Shown in pieces: positions 34,141 through 43,693 of a DNA stretch of 64,000 nucleotides (position 1 is its first letter; each line of letters opens with the position of its first letter). The translations under genes and the position numbers were made by a program. The notes beneath the pieces are model-generated. The model saw only the letters and a list, made by a program, of their open reading frames with translations, was not told the origin of the DNA and searched no databases. This DNA comes from Clostridiales bacterium CCNA10 (GTDB taxonomy: Bacteria > Bacillota > Clostridia > Oscillospirales > Oscillospiraceae): the NCBI GenBank assembly GCA_003573975.1, contig AP018533.1:2294001-2358000 (forward strand), in the 5' to 3' direction.

Positions 34141-34169
34141 TTTGCTTTTTCAGGAATACATGGTATAAT
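34141..34169 (+). promoter_or_regulatory. Promoter of the M16-lgt-folD operon
   Basis: Extended -10 TGGTATAAT (TATAAT at 34164-34169) with a weak -35 TTTGCT at 17 bases. The leader to the first gene is about 175 bases and GC-rich; no known RNA element was recognised in it. Confidence 0.5.
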
Positions 34170-34348
34170 ATCTGCCATCGCAGCTGCATGGCGCTTCTGT
34201 CCGGCCCGATCCCGGCCCGCGGACAGAGGCTTCCAGTAGAGGCTCCGCCCGCCCCACACTGGAGGTCCGGGCGCATGAGACCGCATTCTCCGGTCCATGC
34301 TAAGAGCAAGAGCGACACAGGGAGTACCCCGAAGAAAGGAAAACGCCG

Positions 34349-35632
34349 ATGACTCAGGTAACACGACGGGAACTGATGCCCGGTGTGTGGCTGCGCGCCA
34401 TCCACACCGATAAATTCAAAAGCTCTTATCTGGGGCTGACCATGATGGCTCCGCTGGAGTGGGAGACCGCGGCCGCCAACGCCCTGATCCCCGCGGTGCT
34501 CCGCCGGGGCACTGCCGCCCATCCGGATCTGGAGGCCCTCTCCGCCGCCCTGGACGAGCTGTATGGCGGGGCCATCGAGCCGGTGGTCCGCAAGAAGGGT
34601 GAGACCCAGTGTATCGGCTTTGTGGCCAGCTTTCTGGACGACGCCTATGCCCTGGAGGGAGAATCCATCCTGGAGCCCGCCGCCGCCCTGCTGGGCGAGC
34701 TGCTCCTCTCCCCCCGGACCGTGGGGGAGGGCTTCCTGCCCGACTATGTCCGGCAGGAGCAGAGCAATCTGATCGACCGGATCCGCGCCCAGGTAAACGA
34801 CAAGCGCCGCTATGCCAGCGCCCGGCTGTGCCAGCTGATGTGCCGCGAGGAGGCCTTCGGCGTGGACAAGCTGGGGGATGAGGCCCACGCCGCCGCCATC
34901 ACTCCGGAAGGCCTGTGGTCCCGGTATCAGCAGCTGCTCCGCACGGCGGAGATCGAGGTGTACTACTGCGGCTCCGCACAGCCGGAGCGGGCCGCCCGTG
35001 CACTGACCGCAGCCCTGTCCGGACTGCCCCGGGACGGGGAGCGCCTGGATCCCGAGTGCGAGGTGCGCCTCCACGCCGGTCCGGAGCCCCAGCTGGTGGA
35101 GGAGCACATGGATGTGTCCCAGGGCAAGCTGGCCCTGGGCTTCCGCACCGGCGGCCTCACCTGCTGGGAGGAGGAGTATCCTGCCCTGGTGATGTGCAAC
35201 GCCATCTTCGGCGGGACGCCCCTGTCCAAACTGTTTTTGAATGTACGGGAAAAGCTGTCCCTCTGCTATTACGCCAGTTCCATGCTGGAGAAGATGAAGG
35301 GGCTGGTGCTGGTGTCCTCCGGCATCGAATTTGACAAGTACCAGCAGGCCAGGGATGAGATCCTGGCCCAGCTGGAGGCCATCCGCCGGGGTGAGATCGA
35401 GGACTGGGAGCTGGAGGGGGCCCGCCGGGCCCTGATCAGCGGCCACCTGTCCACCCTGGACGACCAGGGGCGGCTGGAGGAGTTCTGGCTGGGCCAGGCG
35501 GCCGCCGGCCTGGACACCGGCGTGGAGGAGCTGGCGGAGCGCTTCGCCTCCATCACCCGGGAGCAGGTGGCCGCCGCCGCCCAGAGGCTGGAGCTGGACA
35601 CCGTGTATTTTCTGAAGGGACAGGAGGACTGA
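34349..35632 (+). CDS. M16-family peptidase-like protein lacking the zinc motif (YmfF-like)
   Basis: 427 residues of the M16 fold. No HxxEH is present at the expected place, so it is the non-catalytic partner of the active M16 enzyme encoded next. This YmfF/YmfH-type pair is conserved in Firmicutes and has been linked by annotation to EF-P modification. MAPLEWETAAANALIP corresponds to the family segment where the zinc motif would follow. It ends four bases before the next gene. Confidence 0.85.
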   Translation: MTQVTRRELMPGVWLRAIHTDKFKSSYLGLTMMAPLEWETAAANALIPAVLRRGTAAHPDLEALSAALDELYGGAIEPVVRKKGETQCIGFVASFLDDAYALEGESILEPAAALLGELLLSPRTVGEGFLPDYVRQEQSNLIDRIRAQVNDKRRYASARLCQLMCREEAFGVDKLGDEAHAAAITPEGLWSRYQQLLRTAEIEVYYCGSAQPERAARALTAALSGLPRDGERLDPECEVRLHAGPEPQLVEEHMDVSQGKLALGFRTGGLTCWEEEYPALVMCNAIFGGTPLSKLFLNVREKLSLCYYASSMLEKMKGLVLVSSGIEFDKYQQARDEILAQLEAIRRGEIEDWELEGARRALISGHLSTLDDQGRLEEFWLGQAAAGLDTGVEELAERFASITREQVAAAAQRLELDTVYFLKGQED

Positions 35633-35636
35633 GGCC

Positions 35637-36920
35637 ATGGAGCAGATCAGATTTGAGCGGATCGGGGAGACGATGTTCCACCAGGTCCTGGACAACGGGC
35701 TGAATGTGTTTGTCTTTCCCAAACCGGAATTTCAAAAGAAGTACGCCTTCTTTGCCACCAATTATGGCGGAATGGACCTGCGCTTCCAGCTGGATGGGAC
35801 CTGGCACGACACGCCTGCCGGAGTGGCCCACTATTTGGAGCACAAGATGTTCGACACCCGGGAGGGCAACGCCCTTCAGCAGCTGACAGCCAACGGAGCC
35901 TCTCCCAACGCCTTCACCAGCAACGCCATCACCGGCTACTATTTTGAGTCCACCGAGCATTTCGAGGAAAATCTGCGGACCCTGCTCTCCTTCGTCTCTG
36001 TCCCCTATTTCACCCGGGAGAGCGTGGAGAAGGAGCGGGGGATCATCGGCCAGGAGATCGGCATGATCGAGGACGACCCCAACTGGACGGTGTTCGTCAA
36101 TCTGCTGGGCGCCCTGTATGAGCATCACCCCATCCGCACCAGCGTGGCCGGCACGGTGGAATCCATCTCCCACATCACGGAGGAGACTCTGTACGCCTGC
36201 CACAAGGCGTTCTATGACCCGGCCAACATGGTGCTGTGCGCGGCGGGGGATCTGGATCCCCAGGCGGTGTGCCGCCTAGCCCGGGAAGTACTCCCCACCC
36301 AGGCCGGCCCCATTGCGGAAAAGGACTACGGTCCGGAGGAGCCCTCCAGGGCGGCCCGGGGCCTGGTGGAGGAGCATATGGCAGTGTCCTGCCCCATCTT
36401 CCAGCTTGGCTGCAAGGGAGACGCCCCGGAGCGTGGGGAGGCCGGACTGCGGCAGGAGCTGCTGGGCGACCTGGCCTGCGAGGTCCTGCTGGGCACCTCC
36501 ACCCCCCTGTACGCCCGGCTGTACCGGGATGGGCTGCTAAACCGAGGCTTCAGCTATGGCTATGACAGTGTGCCCGGCGCAGCCTTCCTAGTAGCAGGGG
36601 GTGAGTCCCGAGACCCGGAGGCCGTCCGGGACGCGGTAGCGGCGGAGGCCGCCCGCATCGCCCGGGAGGGCGTGGATCCCGCCCTGTGGGAGCGGATCAA
36701 GAAGGGTGTCTACGGCAGCCGGGTGCGCAGCCTCAATTCCTCTGAGACCCTGTGCATCGGACAGGCCCAGAGTTTCTTTTCCGGCAGCGACCTGCTCCGC
36801 TTCCCGGAGGTGTTCCGCCAGATCGCCCGGGAGGATGTTGAGGCGCTGATTGCCCGCTGGGTGATCCCGGAGCGCCTGGCCCTCTCGGTCGTCCGGCCCG
36901 GAGAGGAGGCACTGGCATGA
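35637..36920 (+). CDS. M16-family zinc metallopeptidase (YmfH-like)
   Basis: 427 residues. The inverted zinc motif is intact: H65-x-x-E68-H69 (HYLEH), with the downstream glutamate in EKERGIIGQEIGM. It should form a heterodimer with the upstream partner. A cytoplasmic location is likely since no signal is seen. The stop overlaps the lgt start (ATGA), so peptidase genes, lgt and folD form one operon. Confidence 0.9.
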   Translation: MEQIRFERIGETMFHQVLDNGLNVFVFPKPEFQKKYAFFATNYGGMDLRFQLDGTWHDTPAGVAHYLEHKMFDTREGNALQQLTANGASPNAFTSNAITGYYFESTEHFEENLRTLLSFVSVPYFTRESVEKERGIIGQEIGMIEDDPNWTVFVNLLGALYEHHPIRTSVAGTVESISHITEETLYACHKAFYDPANMVLCAAGDLDPQAVCRLAREVLPTQAGPIAEKDYGPEEPSRAARGLVEEHMAVSCPIFQLGCKGDAPERGEAGLRQELLGDLACEVLLGTSTPLYARLYRDGLLNRGFSYGYDSVPGAAFLVAGGESRDPEAVRDAVAAEAARIAREGVDPALWERIKKGVYGSRVRSLNSSETLCIGQAQSFFSGSDLLRFPEVFRQIAREDVEALIARWVIPERLALSVVRPGEEALA

Positions 36921-37870
36921 TCAATGTCGTCACGTTTCCCGGCCTGGGGCTGGAGTTCACTCTGGACCGGGTGGCCTTCCACCTGTTTGGACGGCCGATC
37001 TTCTGGTACGGCATCATCATCGCCTCCGGGATGCTGCTGGCAGTCTACCTCTGCTCCCGGTGGGCGCCGCGGTTCGGCATCGTACCCGACCACATCCTGG
37101 ACCTGATGTTTTTCGCTGTCCCGGCGGCCCTGGTCGCGGTCCGGGCCTACTATGTGATCTTCAACCTGGACCTGTACCGGCGCGGCGACGGCTCGCTGGA
37201 CTGGGGGGCCATTCTGCGGTACAGTGACGGCGGACTTGCCATCTACGGGGCCATTATCTCCTCGGTCATCGTGCTGCTGATCTTCTGCAAGGTCCGGAAG
37301 GTCAGCTTCCTGGCCTTCGCCGACCTGGGAGTGCACGGCCTGTTCATCGGCCAGCTCATCGGCCGGTGGGGCAATTTTATGAATGTGGAAGCCTTTGGCA
37401 GTACCACCACGCTGCCCTGGCGGATGTGCGGAACTTCCATCGCCGAGTACCTGCTCCAGTCCGGCTATGTGGATCAGGCCGGGTATGAGGCCGTCCTCAG
37501 CGGAGCGCTGGGGGTACATCCCACATTCTTCTATGAATCCATGTGGAACCTGGCGGGACTGTTCCTGGTCTATCAGATCGGAAAGCGGTGGAGAAAATAC
37601 GACGGGGAGTGCTTTCTGTTCTATCTGTGCTGGTACGGTCTGGGCCGCGCCTGGATCGAGGGCCTGCGGACCGACAGCCTGTATTTCTTTGGGCTGGAGC
37701 TGTTCGGAATGCCCATCCGGGTGTCCCAGATGGTGGCGGTGGTGTGCTTCCTGGCGGCGGGCGCGCTCCTGCTGTACCAGCGCTCCCGCCCCCACGCCCC
37801 GGCACAGCTGTATGTGAACCAGCTCCGGAGACAGAAGGACGATCAAAAAACAGAGACGGAGGAGGAGTAA
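36917..37870 (+). CDS. lgt: Prolipoprotein diacylglyceryl transferase
   Basis: 317 residues, about seven membrane segments. GGLAIYGAI and the signature [13 protein letters not shown] (near residue 148) bind phosphatidylglycerol and hold catalytic residues. Lgt transfers diacylglycerol to the lipobox cysteine of prelipoproteins. A hydrophilic C-terminal tail of about 25 residues is unremarkable. It overlaps the peptidase gene by four bases and is followed at once by folD. Confidence 0.95.
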   Translation: MINVVTFPGLGLEFTLDRVAFHLFGRPIFWYGIIIASGMLLAVYLCSRWAPRFGIVPDHILDLMFFAVPAALVAVRAYYVIFNLDLYRRGDGSLDWGAILRYSDGGLAIYGAIISSVIVLLIFCKVRKVSFLAFADLGVHGLFIGQLIGRWGNFMNVEAFGSTTTLPWRMCGTSIAEYLLQSGYVDQAGYEAVLSGALGVHPTFFYESMWNLAGLFLVYQIGKRWRKYDGECFLFYLCWYGLGRAWIEGLRTDSLYFFGLELFGMPIRVSQMVAVVCFLAAGALLLYQRSRPHAPAQLYVNQLRRQKDDQKTETEEE

Positions 37871-37872
37871 CG

Positions 37873-38718
37873 ATGGCGGCAACGATCATGGACGGAAAGG
37901 CTCTGGCATCCAAGGTCAAGGAGGAGGTCCGGCAGCAGACGGCCCAAATGGGGCGCAAGCCCGGTCTGGCCGTGGTGCTGGTGGGCGACGATCCCGCCTC
38001 CCGGGTCTATGTCAATGGAAAAAAACGGGACTGCGGTGAGTGCGGCATTTACAGCGAGGAATATGCCCTCCCGGCAGAGACCAGCCAGCAGGAACTGCTG
38101 GAGCTGGTGGAGGCCCTGAATGGGCGGGAGGACATCGACGGGATCCTGGTCCAGCTGCCCCTGCCCAGACACCTGGACGAGAAGGCCGTTCTGCTGGCCA
38201 TCCGGCCGGACAAGGATGTGGACTGCTTCCACCCCTTCAACGTGGGGCAGCTGATGATCGGGGAGGCTGGCTTCCAGCCCTGCACCCCGGCGGGCGTCAT
38301 GCGGATGCTGAAGGAGTACGGGATCGACCCGGCGGGGAAGCACTGCGTCATCGTGGGCCGCTCCAATATCGTGGGAAAGCCCCAGGCCATGCTGATGCTG
38401 CGGGAAAACGCCACTGTAACCGTGTGCCACACCAAGACGCGGAATTTGAAAGAGGAGTGCCTCAAGGCGGACATCCTGGTGGCCGCCGCCGGGCGGGCGG
38501 GCCTGATCTCCGGCGACATGGTGAAGGAGGGGGCTGTGGTAGTGGACGTGGCCATGAACCGCAGCGAGGCTGGAAAACTGTGCGGCGACGTGGTCTATGA
38601 CGAGGCGGCGGAGCGCGCCTCCTATATCACCCCAGTGCCCGGCGGCGTGGGCCCCATGACCCGGGCAATGCTGATGGAAAACACCCTCTACGCGGCCCGG
38701 CAGCACGGGAAGCGGTGA
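37873..38718 (+). CDS. folD: Bifunctional methylenetetrahydrofolate dehydrogenase / cyclohydrolase
   Basis: 281 residues. [17 protein letters not shown] near residue 40 contains the catalytic lysine, [13 protein letters not shown] is the folate-site segment and GRSNIVGKP the NADP motif; [11 protein letters not shown] closes the protein. It interconverts one-carbon folates. GGAGGAG precedes the ATG at 37873. It is last gene of the operon, followed by a terminator. Confidence 0.96.
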   Translation: MAATIMDGKALASKVKEEVRQQTAQMGRKPGLAVVLVGDDPASRVYVNGKKRDCGECGIYSEEYALPAETSQQELLELVEALNGREDIDGILVQLPLPRHLDEKAVLLAIRPDKDVDCFHPFNVGQLMIGEAGFQPCTPAGVMRMLKEYGIDPAGKHCVIVGRSNIVGKPQAMLMLRENATVTVCHTKTRNLKEECLKADILVAAAGRAGLISGDMVKEGAVVVDVAMNRSEAGKLCGDVVYDEAAERASYITPVPGGVGPMTRAMLMENTLYAARQHGKR

Positions 38719-38753
38719 GCTGGAGCCCGGCGCTTCGCCGGCGAACGCGGACA

Positions 38754-38789
38754 TAAAAAAGCGCCCGGTGGGAGAACCGGGCGCCTTTT
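38754..38789 (+). terminator. folD terminator
   Basis: Nine-base stem GCGCCCGGT/ACCGGGCGC followed by CTTTT, with an A run on the other side. Confidence 0.88.
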
Positions 38790-38939
38790 GTGTGGAAGAA
38801 CCGGTCGTGCGAGACAACCAGTCCGCTGTTTAATATAGCGTTTTCCGGCAGAAAAGTCAACCAAAAACCCCAAAAGATTCCTCCATTTTCCTAAAAAAAT
38901 TCCAGTTCCACAGGGCGGTATAAAATTTTCTTTTCCCCC

Positions 38940-38968
38940 TTGCGCAAACGGCCGGGACGCTGTATAAT
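38940..38968 (+). promoter_or_regulatory. Promoter of the thiamine operon
   Basis: -35 TTGCGC and -10 TATAAT with a 17-base spacer and a TG directly before the -10. The first TPP aptamer starts 22 bases later. Confidence 0.75.
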
Positions 38969-38990
38969 AAGCCCAACTTCATAAAGCACT

Positions 38991-39115
38991 GGGGAGCTTG
39001 TATCGGCAGGCTGAGAGGAAGTCATCCAACTTCGACCCGGCGGGTGTGTCTGCGATGCCCTTCCAGGCAGTCCGGTCCGCCCAGCACCTGATGCGGGTAA
39101 TGCCGCCGTAGGGAT
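38991..39115 (+). ncRNA. TPP riboswitch 1 (enlarged P3 arm)
   Basis: GGGGAGC, GGCTGAGAGGAAG, TTCGACCC, ACCTGATGCGGGTAATGCCG and CGTAGGGA occur in order. About 45 extra bases between the sensor halves make a long P3 extension, which is known in TPP aptamers. A terminator follows. Confidence 0.93.
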
Positions 39116-39132
39116 CTGCACTGCACTCTGTC

Positions 39133-39166
39133 ACGGAGACACCGATCCCAGGCGTCTCCGTTTTTT
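39133..39166 (+). terminator. Terminator of TPP riboswitch 1
   Basis: Stem ACGGAGAC/GTCTCCGT with a 13-base apical part, followed by six T, between the two aptamers. Confidence 0.85.
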
Positions 39167-39180
39167 CACAATTTCATAGC

Positions 39181-39275
39181 AGGGGAGCTTGTGGGCTGTT
39201 GGCCCGGACAGGCTGAGAGGGAGCTGAAAGCTTCGACCCTTTGACCTGATTTGGATAATGCCAACGTAGGAATCA
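39181..39275 (+). ncRNA. TPP riboswitch 2 (tandem copy)
   Basis: GGGGAGC, GGCTGAGAGGGAG, CTTCGACCC, ACCTGATTTGGATAATGCCA and CGTAGGAA occur in order, with a normal-size P3. It lies 66 bases after the first aptamer. The conserved GGGTAATGCC is here GGATAATGCC. Confidence 0.92.
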
Positions 39276-39282
39276 CAGTCCG

Positions 39283-39324
39283 CGCCGCGGGGGAACTCCA
39301 GTCAGGAGCCCCTGCGGCGTTTGA
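39283..39324 (+). terminator. Terminator of TPP riboswitch 2
   Basis: Stem CGCCGCGGGGG with CCCCTGCGGCG (39283-39293 with 39309-39319) and an inner CTCC/GGAG, ending in TTT. It lies ahead of the thiS ribosome site. Confidence 0.7.
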
Positions 39325-39343
39325 TATTCAGGAGGGATCCACT

Positions 39344-39538
39344 ATGGTAAAGATCAATGGAACCGCAGCCGACCTGGCCGGGCAGACCGTGGCCCAGTAT
39401 CTGGCCCAGGCCGGATGGGACGCCGCCCGCCTGGCGGTGGAGCGCAACGGGGACATCGTCCCCCGGGCCCGGTACGGAGAGACCGTTCTGGAGGATGGGG
39501 ACGTTCTGGAGATCGTCCGCTTTGTGGGGGGTGGTTAA
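39344..39538 (+). CDS. thiS: Sulfur carrier protein ThiS
   Basis: 64 residues with the ubiquitin-like fold and the essential C-terminal Gly-Gly (FVGGG), which is adenylylated by ThiF and then thiocarboxylated to give sulfur for the thiazole. [22 protein letters not shown] is the typical central part. ATG at 39344 has GGAGGG seven bases upstream; longer frames would run into the riboswitch. Confidence 0.95.
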   Translation: MVKINGTAADLAGQTVAQYLAQAGWDAARLAVERNGDIVPRARYGETVLEDGDVLEIVRFVGGG

Positions 39539-39539
39539 T

Positions 39540-40181
39540 TTGCACGCATCCCCCTCCCGGGAGGATCTCCGGCTGGCCCGGGAGGCCCGGCACGGACCGG
39601 CGCTGCAAGGGCGCTTCTCCGCCGCCTCCGTGGCCGTATGCGGACTGGGCGGACTGGGCTCCAACCTGGCCCTCTGCCTGGCACGGGCCGGGGTTGGCTG
39701 GCTCCATCTCATCGACTTTGACCGGGTAGAGCTGTCCAACCTCCACCGGCAGCAGTACTTCGCAACCCAGCTGGGCCAACCCAAAACAGAGGCCCTGCGG
39801 GACATTCTGGCCGCCGCCGCCCCCGACGTCACCGTGACCATCCACACCGCCCGGGTAACCGACGGCAACCTGGACGCCCTCCTGGCGGACAGCCAAATCG
39901 TCTGCGAGGCCTTCGACGTCCCGGAGGACAAGGCCCTTCTGGTCAACGCCGTGCTGGAGCGCTTCCCCGACAAATATGTAGTGGCCGCCTCCGGCATGGC
40001 GGGCCTGGGCCCGGCCAACGAGATCCGCACCCGCCGGATCACCTCCCATTTCTACCTGTGCGGCGACGGGACCAGCCAGCTCACCCCCGGCGGCGGGCTC
40101 CTGCCCTCCCGGGTGATGCTCTGCGCCGCCCACCAGGCCCACACCGTTCTCCGCATCTTGGCTGGGGAGCCGGACATCTGA
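39540..40181 (+). CDS. thiF: ThiS adenylyltransferase (E1-like)
   Basis: 213 residues. CGLGGLGSNLALCLARAG is the nucleotide-binding motif and DFDRVELSNLHRQQ the family signature. The short ThiF form lacks the zinc-binding CxxC domain of E. coli ThiF. The start is TTG at 39540, just after the GGGGGGTGG of the thiS end serving as ribosome site; no ATG is available in that place. It activates the ThiS C-terminus. Confidence 0.9.
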   Translation: MHASPSREDLRLAREARHGPALQGRFSAASVAVCGLGGLGSNLALCLARAGVGWLHLIDFDRVELSNLHRQQYFATQLGQPKTEALRDILAAAAPDVTVTIHTARVTDGNLDALLADSQIVCEAFDVPEDKALLVNAVLERFPDKYVVAASGMAGLGPANEIRTRRITSHFYLCGDGTSQLTPGGGLLPSRVMLCAAHQAHTVLRILAGEPDI

Positions 40182-40223
40182 TCAGGAACCAAATCCAGAA
40201 CCAAACAGAAAGAAGGACGCACC

Positions 40224-40991
40224 ATGAACGATACACTGATGCTTGGCGGACGGGAGTTCCACTCCCGCTTTATCCTGGGCTCCGGGAAGTATTCCCTGAA
40301 GCTCATCGAGGCCGCCGTCCGGGACGCAGGGGCGGAGCTCATCACCCTGGCGGTCCGCCGGGCCAACACCCGGGAGCAGGAGAACATCCTGGACTATATC
40401 CCCAAGGGGGTGACCCTTCTGCCCAACACCTCCGGCGCACGGAATGCAGAGGAGGCCGTCCGCATCGCCCGGCTGGCCCGGGAGCTGGGCTGCGGCGACT
40501 TTGTCAAGGTGGAGATCATGCGGGACAGCAAGTACCTCCTCCCGGACAACGCCGAGACCGTCCGGGCCACAGAGCTGCTGGCCCGGGAGGGCTTTGTGGT
40601 CCTGCCCTATATGTACCCCGACCTCTACACCGCCCGTGCCCTGGCCGACGCCGGCGCTGCGGCGGTAATGCCCCTGGCCTCCCCCATCGGCTCCAACAAG
40701 GGGCTGGCCACCCGGGATTTCATCCAGATTCTCATTGATGAGATCGATCTGCCCATCATTGTGGACGCGGGCATTGGCCGTCCCTCCCAGGCCTGCGAGG
40801 CTATGGAAATGGGCGCGGCGGCCATCATGGCCAACACCGCCCTGGCTACCGCCGGGGACCTGCCCCTCATGGCCGCCGCCTTCCGCCAGGCCATCGAGGC
40901 GGGCCGGAAGGCCTATCTGTCCGGCCCCGGCCGGGTGCTCAGCCGCGGGGCCGCCCCCTCCGATCCCCTCACCGGCTTTCTCCGGGACTAA
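40224..40991 (+). CDS. thiG: Thiazole synthase
   Basis: 255 residues, TIM-barrel. [11 protein letters not shown] at the start, [13 protein letters not shown] (with the DXP-binding lysine region) and [19 protein letters not shown] are diagnostic. It assembles the thiazole phosphate from 1-deoxyxylulose-5-phosphate, ThiS thiocarboxylate and dehydroglycine. It ends 14 bases before thiH. Confidence 0.96.
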   Translation: MNDTLMLGGREFHSRFILGSGKYSLKLIEAAVRDAGAELITLAVRRANTREQENILDYIPKGVTLLPNTSGARNAEEAVRIARLARELGCGDFVKVEIMRDSKYLLPDNAETVRATELLAREGFVVLPYMYPDLYTARALADAGAAAVMPLASPIGSNKGLATRDFIQILIDEIDLPIIVDAGIGRPSQACEAMEMGAAAIMANTALATAGDLPLMAAAFRQAIEAGRKAYLSGPGRVLSRGAAPSDPLTGFLRD

Positions 40992-41005
40992 GGGGGCGGG
41001 ACAGC

Positions 41006-42259
41006 ATGGAAAACCGTTTTTTGGTGGACTCTGAATTTCTCTCTCCCCAGGCCCTGGCCCGAAAGCACCAGCTGGAGACCGATCCCTCCTCCCGGAAGAG
41101 CCACATGGAGTATCTGCCCGGCATGGAACAGCTCCACTCCGACGTCCGGGACAAGGTGATCGGACAGATGGAGTCCTATGACCCCGCCCGCTATACCGCC
41201 CGGGATGTGCGGGCCGCCCTGGACCACGAGACCTGCTCCGTGGAGGATTTTAAGGCCCTCCTCTCCCCCGCGGCTGAGCCCTTCCTGGAGGAGATGGCCG
41301 CCCGGGCGCGGCTGGAGACCAGCCGCCACTTCGGCAACACCGTCTATCTCTTCACCCCCCTGTACATCGCCAATTACTGCGAAAACTACTGTGTCTACTG
41401 CGGCTTCAACTGCTACAACCATATCCAGCGGATGAAGCTGGACATGGCGCAGATCGAGCACGAGATGCAGGTCATTGCGGACAGCGGCATGGAGGAGATC
41501 CTGATCCTCACCGGAGAGAGCCGCGCCCAGAGCGATGTGGAATATATCGGCGAGGCCTGCAAGCTGGCCCGAAAATACTTCCGCATGGTGGGGCTGGAGA
41601 TCTACCCCGTCAACACCGACGAGTACCGCTATCTCCACCAGTGCGGGGCCGACTACGTCACCGTTTTTCAGGAGACCTATGACGCCGACAAGTACGAGAC
41701 CCTGCACCTGATGGGCCACAAGCGGGTGTGGCCCTACCGCTTCGACGCCCAGGAGCGCGCCCTCCGGGGCGGGATGCGGGGGGTGGCCTTCTCCGCCCTG
41801 CTGGGGCTGTCCGACTTTCGGAAGGACGCCCTGGCCAGTGCCCTGCACCTCTACTACCTCCAGCGCAAATACCCCCACGCCGAGATGTCCCTGTCCTGCC
41901 CCCGCCTGCGCCCCATCGTCAACAACGACAAGATCTCCCCTCTGGACGTGGGGGAGCGCCAGCTGTGCCAGGTGCTGTGCGCCTACCGCATCTTCCTCCC
42001 CTTCGCCGGGATCACCGTCTCCTCCCGGGAGAGCGAGCGCTTCCGCAACGGCATCGTTCGGATCGCCGCCACCAAGGTATCCGCGGGCGTCTCCACCGGC
42101 ATCGGGGACCACGAGCGCAAATATACCGGGAAGGAGGGGGACGGGGCCCAGGGGGACGAGCAGTTCGAGATCGACGACAGCCGCAGCTTTGACCAGATGT
42201 ACCGGGATATGGAGTCCGAGGGGCTCCAGCCCGTCCTCAACGACTACCTCTATGTCTAA
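41006..42259 (+). CDS. thiH: 2-iminoacetate synthase (radical SAM)
   Basis: 417 residues. The radical-SAM cluster motif CxxxCxxC is at C125, C129 and C132 (YCENYCVYCGF). It cleaves tyrosine to dehydroglycine for ThiG under anaerobic conditions. EILILTGESR and MSLSCPRLRP match the family. Its last codons overlap the start of tenI by eight bases. Confidence 0.95.
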   Translation: MENRFLVDSEFLSPQALARKHQLETDPSSRKSHMEYLPGMEQLHSDVRDKVIGQMESYDPARYTARDVRAALDHETCSVEDFKALLSPAAEPFLEEMAARARLETSRHFGNTVYLFTPLYIANYCENYCVYCGFNCYNHIQRMKLDMAQIEHEMQVIADSGMEEILILTGESRAQSDVEYIGEACKLARKYFRMVGLEIYPVNTDEYRYLHQCGADYVTVFQETYDADKYETLHLMGHKRVWPYRFDAQERALRGGMRGVAFSALLGLSDFRKDALASALHLYYLQRKYPHAEMSLSCPRLRPIVNNDKISPLDVGERQLCQVLCAYRIFLPFAGITVSSRESERFRNGIVRIAATKVSAGVSTGIGDHERKYTGKEGDGAQGDEQFEIDDSRSFDQMYRDMESEGLQPVLNDYLYV

Positions 42260-42875
42260 GCTGATCTGTGTCACCAGCCGTGCCCTGTGCCCCTCCCCCT
42301 TTCTCCCCCGCCTGGAGGACATCGCCCGGTCCGGAGCCGGGGCCATCCTCCTCCGGGAGAAGGACCTGTCTCCGAAGGAATACGCCTCCCTGGCCCGTCC
42401 GGTCCTGGCCCTGTGCCGTCGGGCCGGCATCCCCTGTATCCTCCACGGCCATCCGAAGGCCGCCCTGGCCCTGGGGGCGGACGCCCTCCACCTGCCCATG
42501 CCCGCCCTCCGCGGCCTGGACAGGGAAGTCCGGGCCCGTTTTTCCCTCCTCGGGGCCTCCTGCCACTCTCTGGAGGAGGCCCAGGAGGCTCAGGCTCTGG
42601 GCTGCACCTACCTCACCCTGGGCCACATCTTCCCCACCGGCTGCAAGCCGGGCGTCCCGCCCCGGGGCGTGGAGCTGCTCCGGCAGGTCTGCCGGGCCGT
42701 CCCCCTTCCGGTATATGCCATCGGCGGGATCTCTCCGGAGCTGTTCCCCGCCGTGCTTCAGGCCGGGGCCGCCGGGGCCTGCGTGATGAGCGGCCCCATG
42801 ACCTGTCCCGACGTCCGGGCCTATATTCAGTCCTTCCAGGACCGCGCCCCCGGCGCAGAGAGGAGCCAGCCATGA
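42252..42875 (+). CDS. tenI: TenI-like thiazole tautomerase
   Basis: 207 residues of the ThiE/TenI fold. The ThiE signatures LINDA and GVHVGQ are replaced by ILHGHPKAA and [29 protein letters not shown] is characteristic of TenI (histidine of GH-F and the C-K-G pattern). TenI aromatises the thiazole tautomer made by ThiG. The synthase role is covered by thiE at 8458. ATG at 42252 overlaps thiH; the gene overlaps thiD by four bases. Automated annotation may call it thiE. Confidence 0.8.
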   Translation: MSKLICVTSRALCPSPFLPRLEDIARSGAGAILLREKDLSPKEYASLARPVLALCRRAGIPCILHGHPKAALALGADALHLPMPALRGLDREVRARFSLLGASCHSLEEAQEAQALGCTYLTLGHIFPTGCKPGVPPRGVELLRQVCRAVPLPVYAIGGISPELFPAVLQAGAAGACVMSGPMTCPDVRAYIQSFQDRAPGAERSQP

Positions 42876-43660
42876 AAACAGCTCTGTCCATTGCCGGCAG
42901 CGACCCCAGCGGCGGCGCCGGCATCCAGGCCGACCTCAAGACCATGACCATGCACGGGGTGTACGCCATGAGCGCCGTCACCGCCCTTACCGCACAGAAC
43001 ACCACCGGCGTCAGGGGGGTGCTGGAATGCTCCCCGGAGTTTCTCGCCCTCCAGCTGGACTGCGTTTTTTCCGACATCATCCCGGACGCCGTCAAAACGG
43101 GGATGGTGGCCTCCGCCCCCCTCATCCGGGTCATTGCGGACCGTCTGACCCACTACCAGGTTCAAAACCTGGTGGTGGACCCGGTGATGGTGTCCACCAG
43201 CGGCTCCCGCCTGCTGGAAGAGGAGGCGCTGGAGGCGCTGCGGGAGCAGCTGCTCCCCCTGGCCACCCTCATCACCCCCAACATCCCGGAGGCGGAGGTC
43301 CTCTCCGGTCTCAGTATCCGGGACGGGCGGGGCATGGAGGAGGCTGCCCGGGTCATCGGCGACGCCTGCGGCTGCGCCGTGCTGTGCAAGGGGGGGCACG
43401 CCATCCGGGACGCCGACGATGTGCTCTATGACCGGGGCCGGCTGCGCTGGTTCCGGGGCGAGCGGATCGACAACCCCAACACCCACGGCACCGGCTGCAC
43501 CCTCTCCTCCGCCATCGCCGCCAACCTGGCCCTGGGCCTCCCCCTGGAGGAGGCCGTGGCCCGGGCCAAGGACTACCTCTCCGGCGCTCTGCGCGCCATG
43601 CTGGATCTGGGCGCCGGCTCCGGTCCCCTGAACCACGCCTATCCTCTGACAGAGCGCTGA
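42872..43660 (+). CDS. thiD: Hydroxymethylpyrimidine (phosphate) kinase
   Basis: 262 residues, ribokinase fold. [17 protein letters not shown] at the start is the substrate-binding signature and [18 protein letters not shown] near residue 205 the catalytic and anion-hole motif. It phosphorylates HMP and HMP-P. ATG at 42872 overlaps the tenI stop as ATGA. Confidence 0.95.
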   Translation: MKTALSIAGSDPSGGAGIQADLKTMTMHGVYAMSAVTALTAQNTTGVRGVLECSPEFLALQLDCVFSDIIPDAVKTGMVASAPLIRVIADRLTHYQVQNLVVDPVMVSTSGSRLLEEEALEALREQLLPLATLITPNIPEAEVLSGLSIRDGRGMEEAARVIGDACGCAVLCKGGHAIRDADDVLYDRGRLRWFRGERIDNPNTHGTGCTLSSAIAANLALGLPLEEAVARAKDYLSGALRAMLDLGAGSGPLNHAYPLTER

Positions 43661-43693
43661 ATCCCTGTGAAAAAACAAAAAGGAGACTGCCAC

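Noticed and set aside
42252..42875. Calling this gene thiE
   Set aside because: The ThiE substrate-site motifs are missing and TenI signatures are present; a genuine thiE exists at 8458.
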